Assembly: GCA_051453625.1 (NCBI GenBank)
Contig: JBOZIK010000001.1
Span: 22,119,455 to 22,183,454, forward strand
DNA: 64,000 bases
Direction: 5' to 3'
Source: Welwitschia mirabilis
Taxonomy: Eukaryota > Gnetophyta > Gnetopsida > Welwitschiales
Position numbers and translations under genes: made by a program. Shown here piece by piece: positions 36,000-47,379 of this stretch (within the stretch, counting starts at the first letter, position 1; each line of letters begins with the position of its first letter). The notes beneath the pieces are model-generated. The model saw only the letters and a list, made by a program, of their open reading frames with translations. It searched no databases and was not told the origin of the DNA.

Positions 36000-38080
36000 A
36001 AAAAGGTCCTCCTTAGTAAGAGGGGCTTCCCAAACAACTGCTTCTATCATGTTCAAGGTTTCATCAGAAGATGACTCATAAATTTTTAACCTTTGTCCAT
36101 TAATTTTTAAATTTTTCTAGTGTTTGTATTAGAGATTTTAATTAAGCCATTTGAATATACTTTATATATAACATAATGATCTAACCATTTAGAAGTTAGC
36201 TTCTTGTATAAAAGGTGTACTCAAGTGTTATATAGAAGGATAAGTTAACCAGGTTCAAACTACTTATGAATAATCTTTTTATTATGCCTGAACTTAGCTT
36301 GAGCTTTATCAATAAGTTGATGATGTAAAGGATGAGTAAGTTTTTCATCTAAATGATGAATTTAAGCTAATTAAGTTTTAAGGTTATCATTTAAGTTTAC
36401 AAGATTAAGTTAATGTGTGGATTAATAAGAATTATAGCAAACATCAATTGGTAAAACAAAAAATTTTTTGTTCACAATTTTATATGGTGAGAAACCTAGA
36501 GAGTTACACCAAGTAGTATGGTAAGCTTAAAGAACATCATTAAGTTTAGATAACTAAGTTTTCTTATTCATAGAGACTAATTTTTAGAGCATTATTTTAA
36601 GTTTTCTATTTGTGTTTTTAGCTTGGTCATTANNNNNNNNNNNNNNNNNNNNNNNNNNNNNNNNNNNNNNNNNNNNNNNNNNNNNNNNNNNNNNNNNNNN
36701 NNNNNNNNNNNNNNNNNNNNNNNNNNNNNNNNNNNNNNNNNNNNNNNNNNNNNNNNNNNNNNNNNNNNNNNNNNNNNNNNNNNNNNNNNNNNNNNNNNNN
36801 NNNNNNNNNNNNNNNNNNNNNNNNNNNNNNNNNNNNNNNNNNNNNNNNNNNNNNNNNNNNNNNNNNNNNNNNNNNNNNNNNNNNNNNNNNNNNNNNNNNN
36901 NNNNNNNNNNNNNNNNNNNNNNNNNNNNNNNNNNNNNNNNNNNNNNNNNNNNNNNNNNNNNNNNNNNNNNNNNNNNNNNNNNNNNNNNNNNNNNNNNNNN
37001 NNNNNNNNNNNNNNNNNNNNNNNNNNNNNNNNNNNNNNNNNNNNNNNNNNNNNNNNNNNNNNNNNNNNNNNNNNNNNNNNNNNNNNNNNNNNNNNNNNNN
37101 NNNNNNNNNNNNNNNNNNNNNNNNNNNNNNNNNNNNNNNNNNNNNNNNNNNNNNNNNNNNNNNNNNNNNNNNNNNNNNNNNNNNNNNNNNNNNNNNNNNN
37201 NNNNNNNNNNNNNNNNNNNNNNNNNNNNNNNNNNNNTAAAACAAAAAATTTTTTGTTCACAATTTCATATGGTGAGAAACCTAGAGAGTTACACCAAGTA
37301 GTATGGTAAGCTTAAAGAACATCATTAAGTTTACAGGACCATGTTTTTCTATTGATAAAGACTAATTTTTGAAGCATCTTTTTGATTTCTCTATTTACAC
37401 TTTTAGCTTATCCATTAGTTTGAAGATGATAGGCATAAGCAATTCTATATTCAACACTAATGAATAAAAGAAGTTTTTGAAAAAGGTGGTTAATAAAATA
37501 AGTTTCCTGATCACTAATGATAATTCATTGAAAACCAAAACATTGAAAAATATGAGTTCTAACAAAGTTACAAATAGTTTAATCATCATTTTTGGTAGTA
37601 GAAATAGCCTCCACCCACTTAGTAATATAATCAACAATGACAAGGATATAATTTTATCATGAGAAGGTGGTGTAATAGGGCTTACAATATCAATTACCCA
37701 ATAAGCAAAAGGTTCACATTCAAGTATAGGTTTAAGGAGCATATGATGAGAACGAGTTAGGCTACCATAACATTGACATGTGTCACACCTTCTAGCAAAG
37801 TCATATGAATACTTAAAAATGGTAGGCCAAAAAAACCTAGAGTAAAGAATTTTCATAGCAATATTTAGCCACTAAAGTATCCCTCACATAACCCATGATG
37901 GCAAAGTTTTAGGATTTCTAGGTTTTCCCACTCAAATGCATACTTACACATGATTTGATCTTTGCAACGTCTATAGAGATGGGGTTTATTCCACTCATAG
38001 TTACTAATTCTATGGAGACAAGTTTTACATTGGTTATGATTCCAATGCTAAAGAGTCTTTGCAGTTATAAGGTAGTTCAC
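36000..38080 (-). pseudogene. E8 integrase, broken and with gap
   Basis: The zinc-binding region (about 37860-38020) reads YRRCKDQIMCKYAF and ends CHHG with a typical HHCC layout. The core at 37395-37856 reads CDTCQCYGS and then VIDIVSPITPPS, with the first catalytic Asp kept. The C-terminal region is at 36000-36600. A 604-base gap (36633-37236) interrupts it, and about 180 bases left of the gap (36452-36632) match the bases right of it (37237-37419). Frame changes and stops are present. Confidence 0.8.
36633..37236. other. assembly gap, 604 N, with similar sequence on both sides
   Basis: Bases 36452-36632 correspond to 37237-37419. The first part is nearly identical and the last part clearly diverged. 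Confidence 0.9.
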
Positions 38081-39640
38081 AATATCAGCATACCAAGGAG
38101 TGGGATGAGTGAAAGAGATAGCATAAATTTATCTAATAGCAAAGAGTTATTCATCAGGAAAAGAGTCATTAATGGGAACTTCATTATGAGAGCAAGAAAG
38201 TTGAGATAGATGATCAGTAATACTGTTATGTTTTCTAGCCTTATTAATGATGGTAAGATTAAATTCTTACATGAGAATGATTCACCTAATAAGTCTAGCA
38301 TAGAGTCTTTTTTAGTCATAAGATAGCAAATGGCTACATGATCTATATAAACATTAATGTAAAAACCACGAAGATAATGTCAAAGATGATCTAAGAAAAA
38401 GATAATGATAAGCATTTCCTTCTTGATGGTAGTGTAGTTAAATTGGGCTTGGTACAAATTTTTACTAAGATAAGATATGACTTTGAAACCATTTTCATAC
38501 TTTTAACCAAGAACTTCCCTTATAGTAATGTTACTTGCATCACACATAAGTTCAAAATCTTTACTCCAATTAGTACCTGTAATAATAGGTTTAGAAGAAA
38601 TTTTTTCTTTGAGAGTTTCAAATGCAAGTTGGCATGAATCATTTTAATAAAATTTAATATTTTTCAAATAAGGAGTAAAGAGGTTTACAAATTTTGGCAT
38701 AATCATGAATTAAATATTGATACAAACTAGCATAATCAAGGAAAGATCTAACTTGTTTGACATTAGTTGGAGGGCTAATATTTTTAATGATATCAACTTT
38801 TATGGGGTTCATCCTAATCCCNNNNNNNNNNNNNNNNNNNNNNNNNNNNNNNNNNNNNNNNNNNNNNNNNNNNNNNNNNNNNNNNNNNNNNNNNNNNNNN
38901 NNNNNNNNNNNNNNNNNNNNNGATCTAACTTGTTTGACATTAGTTGGAGGGCTAATATTTTTAATGATATCAACTTTTATGGGGTTCATCCTAATCCCTT
39001 CTTTAAAAATGTGATGATCTAGGATAATTCCATGATTGGTAAGGAGAAAACTCTTTTCCCAACTCAAATGTAAGCCACTCTCAATACACCAATCTAGGAC
39101 TTCCTATAATTTCTTTCTAGTTTGTTCAAAAGTATCACAAAAGATGGATAAGTCATCTATAAAGATTTTAATAAACTCTTCTATCATATCAGAAAAGATC
39201 CCCATCATAACTTGTTGAAAGGTTTCAGGGGCATTGCAAAGTCTAAAAGATATTTATCTAAAAGTAAAGGTTTTAAAGGGTGAGTCAAAGTGGTTTTATC
39301 TTGCTCTTCACTTGCTTTATAAATTTTATTATAGCTGCTATACCTATCAAGAAAACAATAGTAGGAATGACCTTGGATTCTATCAAGTACCTAATCAAGA
39401 AAGGGTAAAGGGCACTGATTCTTTTTAGTTACCTCATTAACTTTTCTAAAATTAATGCACATTTTCCATTTATCCTCTTTCTTTATAACTACTAATAAAG
39501 GACTAACCCACTCACTATCAGATATTTCATACATAATTCTAGCATCCATAATTTTAATGACCTCATCCTTAATGATTTGTTTAAGGACTAGATTGAGTCT
39601 TCTTTAGGGCTATATAACAAGCTTAGCATTCTCTTCGAGG
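38080..39640 (-). pseudogene. E8 reverse transcriptase-RNase H
   Basis: The RT catalytic box FIDD is intact at about 39151-39163, in the frame LCNAPETFQQVMMG followed by IFSDMIEEF. Downstream come GIRMNPIKVDIIKNISPPTN and SFLDYASLYQYLIHDYAKI, matching the connection to RNase H. RNase H at 38080-38450 is readable only in shifting frames. A 100-base gap at 38822-38921 is flanked on both sides by the same 77 bases and is probably false, so the apparent repeat of GIRMNPIKVD is an artefact. Confidence 0.85.
38822..38921. other. assembly gap, 100 N, probably false
   Basis: The 77 bases 38745-38821 are identical to 38922-38998. Confidence 0.9.
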
Positions 39641-40117
39641 TTAATATTATGTTGAAAAATGGAAAGAGGAATGTCATCTAAGTATTTATGTATCCAAGCA
39701 AAGGCATTTTCTTTTAAAGTTAAGAGTGAGATTAAGTTTGATTCCTGTTAAGGAGTGATAAGGTCACTGATTATCAGGGTTTCATTTGATTTTTGAATAG
39801 AAAAATATATTTTAAATCTTGGGGTAATTTCTTAATTCAAGACTGATATTTTGAGCTATCGTCCCATCTATCATATGGAAGACATTCTACAAAAAGTTTT
39901 TTTTAACAAATAAAAATGTTGATTTTTTATCTTGTTAGTGTGTTTTACATTCTTAGACTTAAGATAGTGTGTTTTAGTGGGGTTATCATATAAAGTTGTT
40001 TTATGTAAAATGATTAATCTCTTCTCAATTAGTCGAAGTTGTAAAAACAAGGTTGGTTTTAGTTCATCTTCAAAGTTAAACTCAGTTCCTATGTCCTTTT
40101 CAGCAACATTACAAATT

Positions 40118-40560
40118 CTAATGGTGTTGTCTATTGCTAAAATAATATCTCATCATCCTGGATCGTGTGTCAATGATACAATGGGTAGTTGCATAAAAGA
40201 ATCTTCTTAAAAGAAGTGGACAATCTCCATTGTGTTCTATCTTAATGATGACAACATCTATGGGATAAAAATCTTTCTTAATTTGGATAACTAAGTCCTT
40301 GATAATTTCCAATGGTTTCTTGATTGAGGTATCAACCAATTCTAAGATAATTTGTCTAGGTTCTATTTTGTTTTCTAACTTAAGTCTCTTACATATGTGG
40401 AGAGGCATGATGTCTACACGTGCTCTTATGTTAATTAAAGATTTTTAAATTATTTTATTTTCTTCTAAGGTAACACTCATAGTTGTAGATCTAGGGTCTT
40501 TGAATTTAGGACACTTTTGCATGACTAAATTAGAAAGGGATTGAGTAAGAAAAACTTTAC
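40118..40560 (-). pseudogene. E8 aspartic protease
   Basis: The active site reads SLINIRARVDIMPLHIC, with Asn in the place of the catalytic Asp and Arg replacing Gly. Beyond it are LVDTSIKKPLEII, FYPIDVVIIKIE and CPLLLRRFFYATTHCIID, the Athila flap and C-terminal motif. It aligns residue by residue with the E1 protease at 7959-8480. Confidence 0.85.
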
Positions 40561-40699
40561 TAGAAATAATATATTTTTTTCTTTCTTCTTACTAAGTCCT
40601 TTCATACAAAAAGACAAGTTGAGTTTTACCTCTTGCATTAAAGTTTTCAATGTTTATTAAAGGTAAGATTTGTATTTAATTGATTAAGCCAAGGAGTGG

Positions 40700-42370
40700 A
40701 TGGTTTCTTCCTTTTATTTTCTTGTGAGGCATTTTTAGTAAAGTCTTTAGTAAATGATGTTGATGGAAGTAGTATGAATCCAAGAATTCTACATCATCAT
40801 CTTCATTTATTTAATTGTTTTTAGAAGTTGAAACGTCATGGATAGGAGGTGTACTATCTTTTCCACTTCTTGTTACTACTCTTAAATCTTTCCTAACTTA
40901 ATTTTGTTTGGGCAATGGTTGAGATGCAAGAGATCCTTGTGATCTTTAGTTGACAAGCATTGTTTGTTGGAGCACATTCACTAAGTTTTCAATATTGCTA
41001 TTGGTCTTCTCAATGTTGTTATTAGTTATTTCAATATTGCTGTTAGTCTTGTCTTGCATCCTTTTTAACTCCTCTATGGATTCCTTGAGTGGACAATTCT
41101 CATTTTATTGAAATTTTAAATTTTTAAATCTATTTTTAAAATTTTTTCATTAAGATTATCCACCTAATCTTTGTTGAAATTTTGGTTGACTTTAAAAATT
41201 AGATGTTCTTTGGTTAAAAGCACAAACTTCCTCAAACATCCTCTTCTTATAAGTTGATAACAAAGAACACTCTTTAGTTAGATGAGAGTTATCTTCATAA
41301 ATTTTACAATCTGGAATTAATTTTTTATTCTTTACTACTTTTTCATCAACTATCATTTGTGTGTACTTTTCTAAAGTAGTAGTAAAATCTGTCATTAAGT
41401 TGGTGGAGTCCTCTTTTTCTTCTTCCTTCTCATGTTTCACTTCCTTTAAATCTTTTAAAATTTGGCCTATACTATGATTTTCTTTAGTGGGTTTAAACTA
41501 AGTTTGATTTATTTTCACCAAGTTTTCTAATAAACTCCATGCATCATCTAGGTCTAAATTTAATAAGTTACCTCGACAACAAAAATCTACAAGTTGGAGA
41601 ATTCAATCCACTATAGAAATAATTGACTAGATTTTTCTTATGAAATTCATCAATAAGTTGGGAATGGCTAGCTATGATAAAATGTTCATAGGCTATTGCA
41701 TAATCCTTATGAGTTGTTGTTGAAAGTTGATTACTTCTTTTCTTCTTTTTCTTATGGAATTTTCACTTAAAAATCGTTTGATAAATACTTCTTGCACTGG
41801 ACTTCAAGATTTAATACTCTTATGTAGGATAGTTTTACACCAAATTTTTGCTCTTCTTCTAAGTGTAACTAGAAAGATAATCATACAGTAATATGTTTTT
41901 TCCCCATTCCCCAAGGTAAGCACAAGTTATTCAATATTAGCTAAATGTTGGAAAGGTCTTCCTCAGGTTTCCCTAAAAAATTTAGATAAGCACTTAAATT
42001 TCTTAATTCTACATCATCTCCAAAAGGTAAATCAAAAATATTTTGAATTTCACATTTTCTCTTACTAATTAAATTTCTAAGAGTAAAGTTTGCATTTAAG
42101 AAAGAAGTTCCTATTATAATTGGGATATTAGACAAAGAAATTTCTTTTGTTTTTGTAAAGATTTTGATACATTCAACATATTCAAAGAAGAAATAACATG
42201 ATCTACTTCTATACTATAATTTTATTTTGCAAAATATAATTTTAAAATAATAAAAGTAAAAAAATATTCTTCTTCAATTCTAGAAATTTGCATACCTGGA
42301 ATGTGCATATCTGGATTTAGCTTAAAGTTTAATAATCCTTATCTGATGTTTTCTTTAATTAGGTTCCACT
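40700..42370 (-). pseudogene. E8 gag, broken
   Basis: The gag core near 41490-41640 reads LVDFCCRGNLLNLDLDDAW, matching the same place in E1. A zinc-knuckle-like sequence at 41260-41305 reads CKIYEDNSHLTKEC, in which the second Cys is Tyr. The N-terminal part (41941-42135) reads ISKRKCEIQNIFDLPFGDDV. Stops and frame changes separate the pieces. Confidence 0.8.
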
Positions 42371-42949
42371 CTCTGTGATATTTTGTACTACTAGAATTTA
42401 TCATGCTCTACATGCTCAGATGACAAGTAAAAAACTAAAATCAAAGACAATAGACCATCATCTGCCTAGTCATGGGGATGACAGGGAGGACGATAATCAT
42501 AGTAACAAAAACCCAAAATTCAGAAAAATTACTGAAAGCAAAGAATCTAGACTATTATCTAGGCTATCATGGAGATGATAGATAAGATAACATTAAGTTT
42601 ATTAAAATTTATAAAAAAATAAAAATTATGAAATTTGGAAAAAAAGCAGACTATTGCCTAGTATGTCATGGGGATGACACACAAGATGACAATAACTTTA
42701 TTATTGAACTACATATAGCAAAAAATTATGAAAGCAAAAATAAATTTAAAATTTTAAAAATGTCGTGTCCAATGTCATTGGGATCATAGAGAGGATGACA
42801 GAGTTCCTAAAAATTACAGAAAATAAATTTACAGAAATAAATCTAGTTTAAGCTAAGCTAGAAATATAGCACTCATCCAAATAAATAACTTAAACAGAAG
42901 ATTCAAGGTACTTATTTGATTAGTGACAATTCTCTAGTTCCTTGTGGCA
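42371..42949 (-). repeat. E8 leader with about 100-base tandem units, each with a hyphenated palindrome
   Basis: Four palindrome units lie at 42453-42498, 42550-42592, 42649-42694 and 42762-42803, spaced about 97, 99 and 113 bases. Between them are A-rich stretches of similar wording (AAAAATTATGAAA near 42623 and 42721). Each unit has the form GACTATCGTCT...CATGGGGATGACA...GATGACA with decay. The array lies between the PBS and gag. Confidence 0.72.
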
Positions 42950-42968
42950 TTTCTCAATAATGGAGTCA
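42950..42968 (-). other. E8 primer binding site, tRNA-Asp type
   Basis: The plus strand reads TTTCTCAATAATGGAGTCA. Nearly all differences from the complement of the Athila PBS are C-to-T or G-to-A. It is followed by AAA and the LTR start TGTTGTGA at 42972. Confidence 0.72.
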
Positions 42969-43481
42969 AAATGTTGTGATATGAATTTATGCAATTCTAA
43001 AATCCTTCAGATAAATCTGTGAATCAAATAACCTATAGAAAAACACATGCTAGTGTAGACAGCAGTTCACCTGAATGTCATAATACTAATGAAGGCACTA
43101 AGCTAAGAGTTAGAGAATTAATTTCCAAGATATTTTTGGTCTTTTTTATCTTATAAAAACTAGAAGTAAATAATAAATTAGATGCAATGAAAAGTAAATA
43201 AATATGAAATAAAAATGAAAAGTAAAATAAATTCTATTGATTCTTAATACTTTTGTTACAAGAACTAGCTTCTCTATAATTCAAATTACTTAAGAAAAGT
43301 ACTTAACTTATTCTTAATCAACATGAACTATGAGATATACCAAGTAAAATACATAATGCAATGTGGAATGAAAATGGAATAAAAATGAAAATCTAAACTA
43401 ATCAAAGTCAACCTTGCTATAGTTGCCCTTATGATCTAAATAAATCATAGAATTGTCACTTAAACTATGACCAACTTAAAC

Positions 43482-43581
43482 NNNNNNNNNNNNNNNNNNN
43501 NNNNNNNNNNNNNNNNNNNNNNNNNNNNNNNNNNNNNNNNNNNNNNNNNNNNNNNNNNNNNNNNNNNNNNNNNNNNNNNNN
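43482..43581. other. assembly gap, 100 N, probably false
   Basis: The 77 bases 43405-43481 are identical to 43582-43658. Confidence 0.9.
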
Positions 43582-44009
43582 AAGTCAACCTTGCTATAGT
43601 TGCCCTTATGATCTAAATAAATCATAGAATTGTCACTTAAACTATGACCAACTTAAACCATAAGGGATATAAATAGCATTGAAATTTGAAAAGAGTAATT
43701 GTATTAATTTCAAAGAACTTTAATTACACTCATAACAAAATAGTAGTAGCTCAATGGAAGAGACTTAGCCTAACACCAAAGAAAATCCTTTTTCTAGCTA
43801 CTAAATAGATCTGTTATCCTTTAATCTTCCATCACAAGCATATTAGGTATAAAAGATGAAAACATTAATGAAGGAGGACAAGGATATCTATAGTTTTACA
43901 TTGAGGTTCTAGAAACTCAACCCTAGAAGTTGGAAAAGAAACCCTAATAGCCCAAATGGATTGCTTGACCCCATTGCAAATATAATTCTTTCTGACCATA
44001 GAAAAATAG

Positions 44010-44166
44010 TTGTTATCCTAATTGTTATGGGGATGATAGAGGGTTTTATCCTATATTAAAAGGTACTTAATTAGCTTCATTCCCTATTGTCAAGCCTATA
44101 GCTTTTGTTCATGTTAGCAATGCTATCGTATTACCTGTCATGGGGATAACAAAGGTGATGAAAGGC
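44010..44166. repeat. hyphenated palindrome units, E8 5' LTR
   Basis: TTATCCTAATTGTTATGGGG then ATGATAGAGGG at 44010-44052, and GCTATCGTATTACCTGTCAT then GGGGATAAC at 44121-44166, at the same LTR places as in 31981-33231. Confidence 0.7.
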
Positions 44167-44397
44167 TTCCTTAGCTTCAATCTCAAAGATAAGTTAGTCT
44201 TTTGCATAATGAATCCTTCTTCCAAGATGTAGTATCAAAATAAGCTTGAGAAACCTCCAAATATGCTAAGAATTACATGTTTTATTGATCATCTTGTCAC
44301 ATCTCCATAATCATCAGTATTGCATCTAAACCTATGTAAATGTCCTACAAAATACTTAAAATACACCATCAAATTCCTACAAGTTGGCATCACAATA

Positions 44398-45264
44398 ATT
44401 AGATGAAATGAATATAATGGAAATAAAAATAAAATCTCCTAAATGAAATGAAATAATTCATTTATTAACTAATTATTAGCCAAGTTATCCCTTATCCTCT
44501 ATATTAATATTAGATTCATTCTAAAGTAGTATTAAATTAACATCAATATAATGTATAAGAAAGATTAAGAGAAATAATTTAAAAGAAATTTTGATTTTAT
44601 AACTAATGGAACTTTCAATTACATCCCCTTACAAAAATTATTCTCTTAATGGAGGAAACATAGTTCAACACCAAGAATAACTTCTTTCATAAATAGATGG
44701 TTATCTTACCAAAAATGCTTTAATGTTGTAAGTTGCTTTGATGTAAAAAAGGATGAGAAAATGAAATGCCTAATGGGATTTTTATAGGTTTGAATAGGTG
44801 GTAGGTGAGTGTTTATAATATAAATTTAGTAATAGATGTAATAATTATTAGTGATATATGAGTAATTACAATTACTAATCAACAACGGATGGTTATAGTT
44901 AACTAACAAATAAAACTAATTATTCATTAGTTATGCTACTTGATTTTTTAAAAATCTAATGATAGGTAAAATCTAGTGATAGATGGAATCTGGTGGTAGG
45001 TGGAATCTCATAATACATAAAAAAACTTAGTGGTAGATCATCATCTTCTTTTCTTAGACCTTCTTCCTTCGTCTGAGTGTCATTTGAATAACCTCTTAAA
45101 ATCTTCTAAAATTTCTCTCTCTCTCTTTTTTTTAATCTAAATTATGCTTGATTTTTTGTCTTTATTCCTTAACATCAAAAAGAATTAATATAATTATTAA
45201 ACTTACTAAAAGTACCTAAAATTACACTCAAAACCATCATTATTGCCAAGTTTACTGCTTATTA
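44398..45264 (-). repeat. E7 3' LTR (LTR C1), right part
   Basis: Collinear with 49215-50036 of LTR C2, for example ATTATTAGCCAAGTTATCCC against GTTATTATCCAAGTTAATCC, and the GGTGGTAGGT...CATCATCT block. The high end reads TTATTA where C2 has TCATCA. Confidence 0.75.
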
Positions 45265-46739
45265 TAACCTATCACTAAGTGTTTATTAGCCCTTAATGAA
45301 TTAAGTAGAAGATAATAGAAGTGAGTCAACTTGATTAGGAGATAAAATTAATACTTTAGCTAAAATATAAATACATTATTAACTAAAAAGTACATCCTAT
45401 TAATTCTTGAGCAAAAAAATATTCAAAGCAATGATTATAAAAAGATAAATATGAACTTCAAAAATATGATTTCAATACATGAACAACATACTTCAACTTA
45501 TTCACGTAAGATTTAGCTAATCAATTCTTGAAAATTACTCAAATTGGCCCCCCACTAAGTATTAAACATATATTTGAAACTAAAATTATAGCACAGTATG
45601 GGTAATAAACCTTGATCAACCCACTTAGCATTTGAAAGATTATAAAAGATACATCAAAGGTAAGAGAATAACTATAATAAAGTGTTAAAATACAAACAGA
45701 GCAGAAAAACAAAAAATAAAACTAAAATAAGGCTAAATAAAGATTACACTTGATTGAGATGGAGTGGAATGGATGTGAAATTGATAGCTAATGATAAAAA
45801 TATTAATAATATAAAGTAAGTTTAGAAACTATAAAATTATTAATGACAATGGTGTTGGTTCTATAAGGAATAAAAGTGAGTGTAAAAATGGCTTTGAAAT
45901 GATTAAATAAAAATATAATAAAAAATAAATAAAAATAAACATGTAAAACATTAACTGCTAAAACCTAAATTCTATCATAACAAGACTCATTGGTATATGT
46001 CATAAAACAACTTAACATTATAGATTCATCATTCAATGTTAAATGAAATAGAGTTTTATGTAAGAAATGGTAGTTGCTATGATAATATTTAATGATTATC
46101 TTATGAAGTACTAAAATAATGTCATAGCCATAATTTGATTCAATCATTACCTATGATAATAAGTGAAGCCTTACTAGTTCATTATATAATAACTAATATG
46201 TTGTAAATGCTCATGAAGGAATGGGTTTGGAGTTATAAAAAATAAGCCAATGGAGTATTAAAAAACATCATTCATCATGATGAGGGGAGTGGAACCACTT
46301 CCAAAAGAGTAGAGATCCATAAGTAAAAGTTGGATCATGACCAGCTAATCCTCTAATGAAGTTTCCATAGCTACCATATCACAATGTCAAATGATCTTTT
46401 AAAAACCTTAGCATGCTTGTGGTAGGACATCATGGAATTAGAGAATGCATTAATTTCTTTTTCTTCTTTTTTTTTTTTTTTTGACATTGATTGATCATTA
46501 GAATGATAAACTAATAAAGTACATAACTAATGAGAAGGATTCGATTTAACATGATTGATACTATAATAAGATATCGTACATAGTTTCCTTTTAATAGAAG
46601 TTTTATAGACATGGAAATTTGTTAAGATTATTTAAAATCCAATTTTACCACTTGAAATGCTTAAAGTAAAATAACATACATGAAAACTCAAGTGGAATTT
46701 GACATAAAACCACATAGAGGGATAATTAAGTAGTAAAAT
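45265..46739 (-). other. E7 3' spacer
   Basis: AT-rich non-coding spacer. It contains the block at 46260-46450 (CATCATGATGAGGGGAGTGG) conserved in E1, E2 and E8, followed by a T run at 46468-46482. The small ORF at 45965-46147 has no recognised domain. Confidence 0.6.
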
Positions 46740-47300
46740 AACTCAATCAATGATCTATATAAGAGATCATTTAGATGGTGGTAAAGGGAAGATCGATCCT
46801 CCTCTTGCTTAAGAAGATCTTCTAATTCTATTTATTTTATCATATTCATGGCGTAATGAAAATCATTAGGTAAATAATATAACTTCAACTATTATCCATC
46901 AACCTTTAATTTTTTATAAGAGTTTAATTCAAAAATCATAACTGAACCATTTAGGATATGCTTTTTCTATAAAATAAGGATTAAAACATTTAGAAACTAA
47001 ATAATAGAACATAAAAGTTGGAGGAACATATGTAAGAAAGATTAATTAAAAATATCTTAATAGACCCTTAAAATAGTCTTTTATCAAATTGAAGAAAAAT
47101 GCTATGAGCATAATTTTCATTCAATGACTGTAACTGGATATTAATAATACTACTCTAAAAAAAAGGTGGATCTAAGAATTTCAAAAGACTTCTTAGAATA
47201 ATTAATTAGAACATATTTTTAATTATTAATAAGTTCTCTAAGATTTAACTTAAGCCATGGATTTTCATTAAGTAGGTAAGCCTTTCTCTAATTAAAGGTC
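46740..47300 (-). pseudogene. E7 integrase C-terminal region
   Basis: Collinear with 4740-5060 of E1 and 36000-36300 of E8, both just after the conserved spacer block. The coding match is faint and stop-ridden. No catalytic core follows: the next sequence (47400 onward) already resembles an acidic gag-pol linker, so RT, RNase H and the integrase core are deleted. Confidence 0.55.
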
Positions 47301-47379
47301 TCTGCAATGCTAAGTTATGTTTTAAAAAGTTCATACATAATTATTAGCATAAGTTAATTTAGTAGAAGAAGGAATGCTA

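Larger units (their letters stand above)
31981..44397 (-). mobile_element. E8: most complete Athila-type element in the window
   Basis: About 12.4 kb with both LTRs, PBS, leader, gag, protease, RT-RNase H, integrase and spacer in the usual order on the minus strand. Flanks ATGAG (31976-31980) and ATTAG (44398-44402) differ by one base and probably represent the target duplication. The flanking DNA is collinear with a single stretch of LTR C2 near 49200, so E8 sits inside the E7 3' LTR. No extra ORF is readable between integrase and 3' LTR, although a 752-base gap (33996-34747) lies there. Confidence 0.88.
42972..44397 (-). repeat. E8 5' LTR
   Basis: Pairs with 31981-33231. It includes a 100-base gap (43482-43581) flanked on both sides by the same 77 bases, so its true length is probably about 177 bases shorter than drawn. 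Palindrome units are at 44010-44052 and 44121-44166. Confidence 0.87.

Noticed and set aside
36592-37309. Overlapping ORFs of about 200-230 codons on both strands
   Set aside because: Artefacts of the 604-base gap.
42453-42803. Evenly spaced units as a CRISPR array
   Set aside because: Units are diverged palindromes in a retrotransposon leader, the intervening stretches are similar to one another, and the context is a plant genome.
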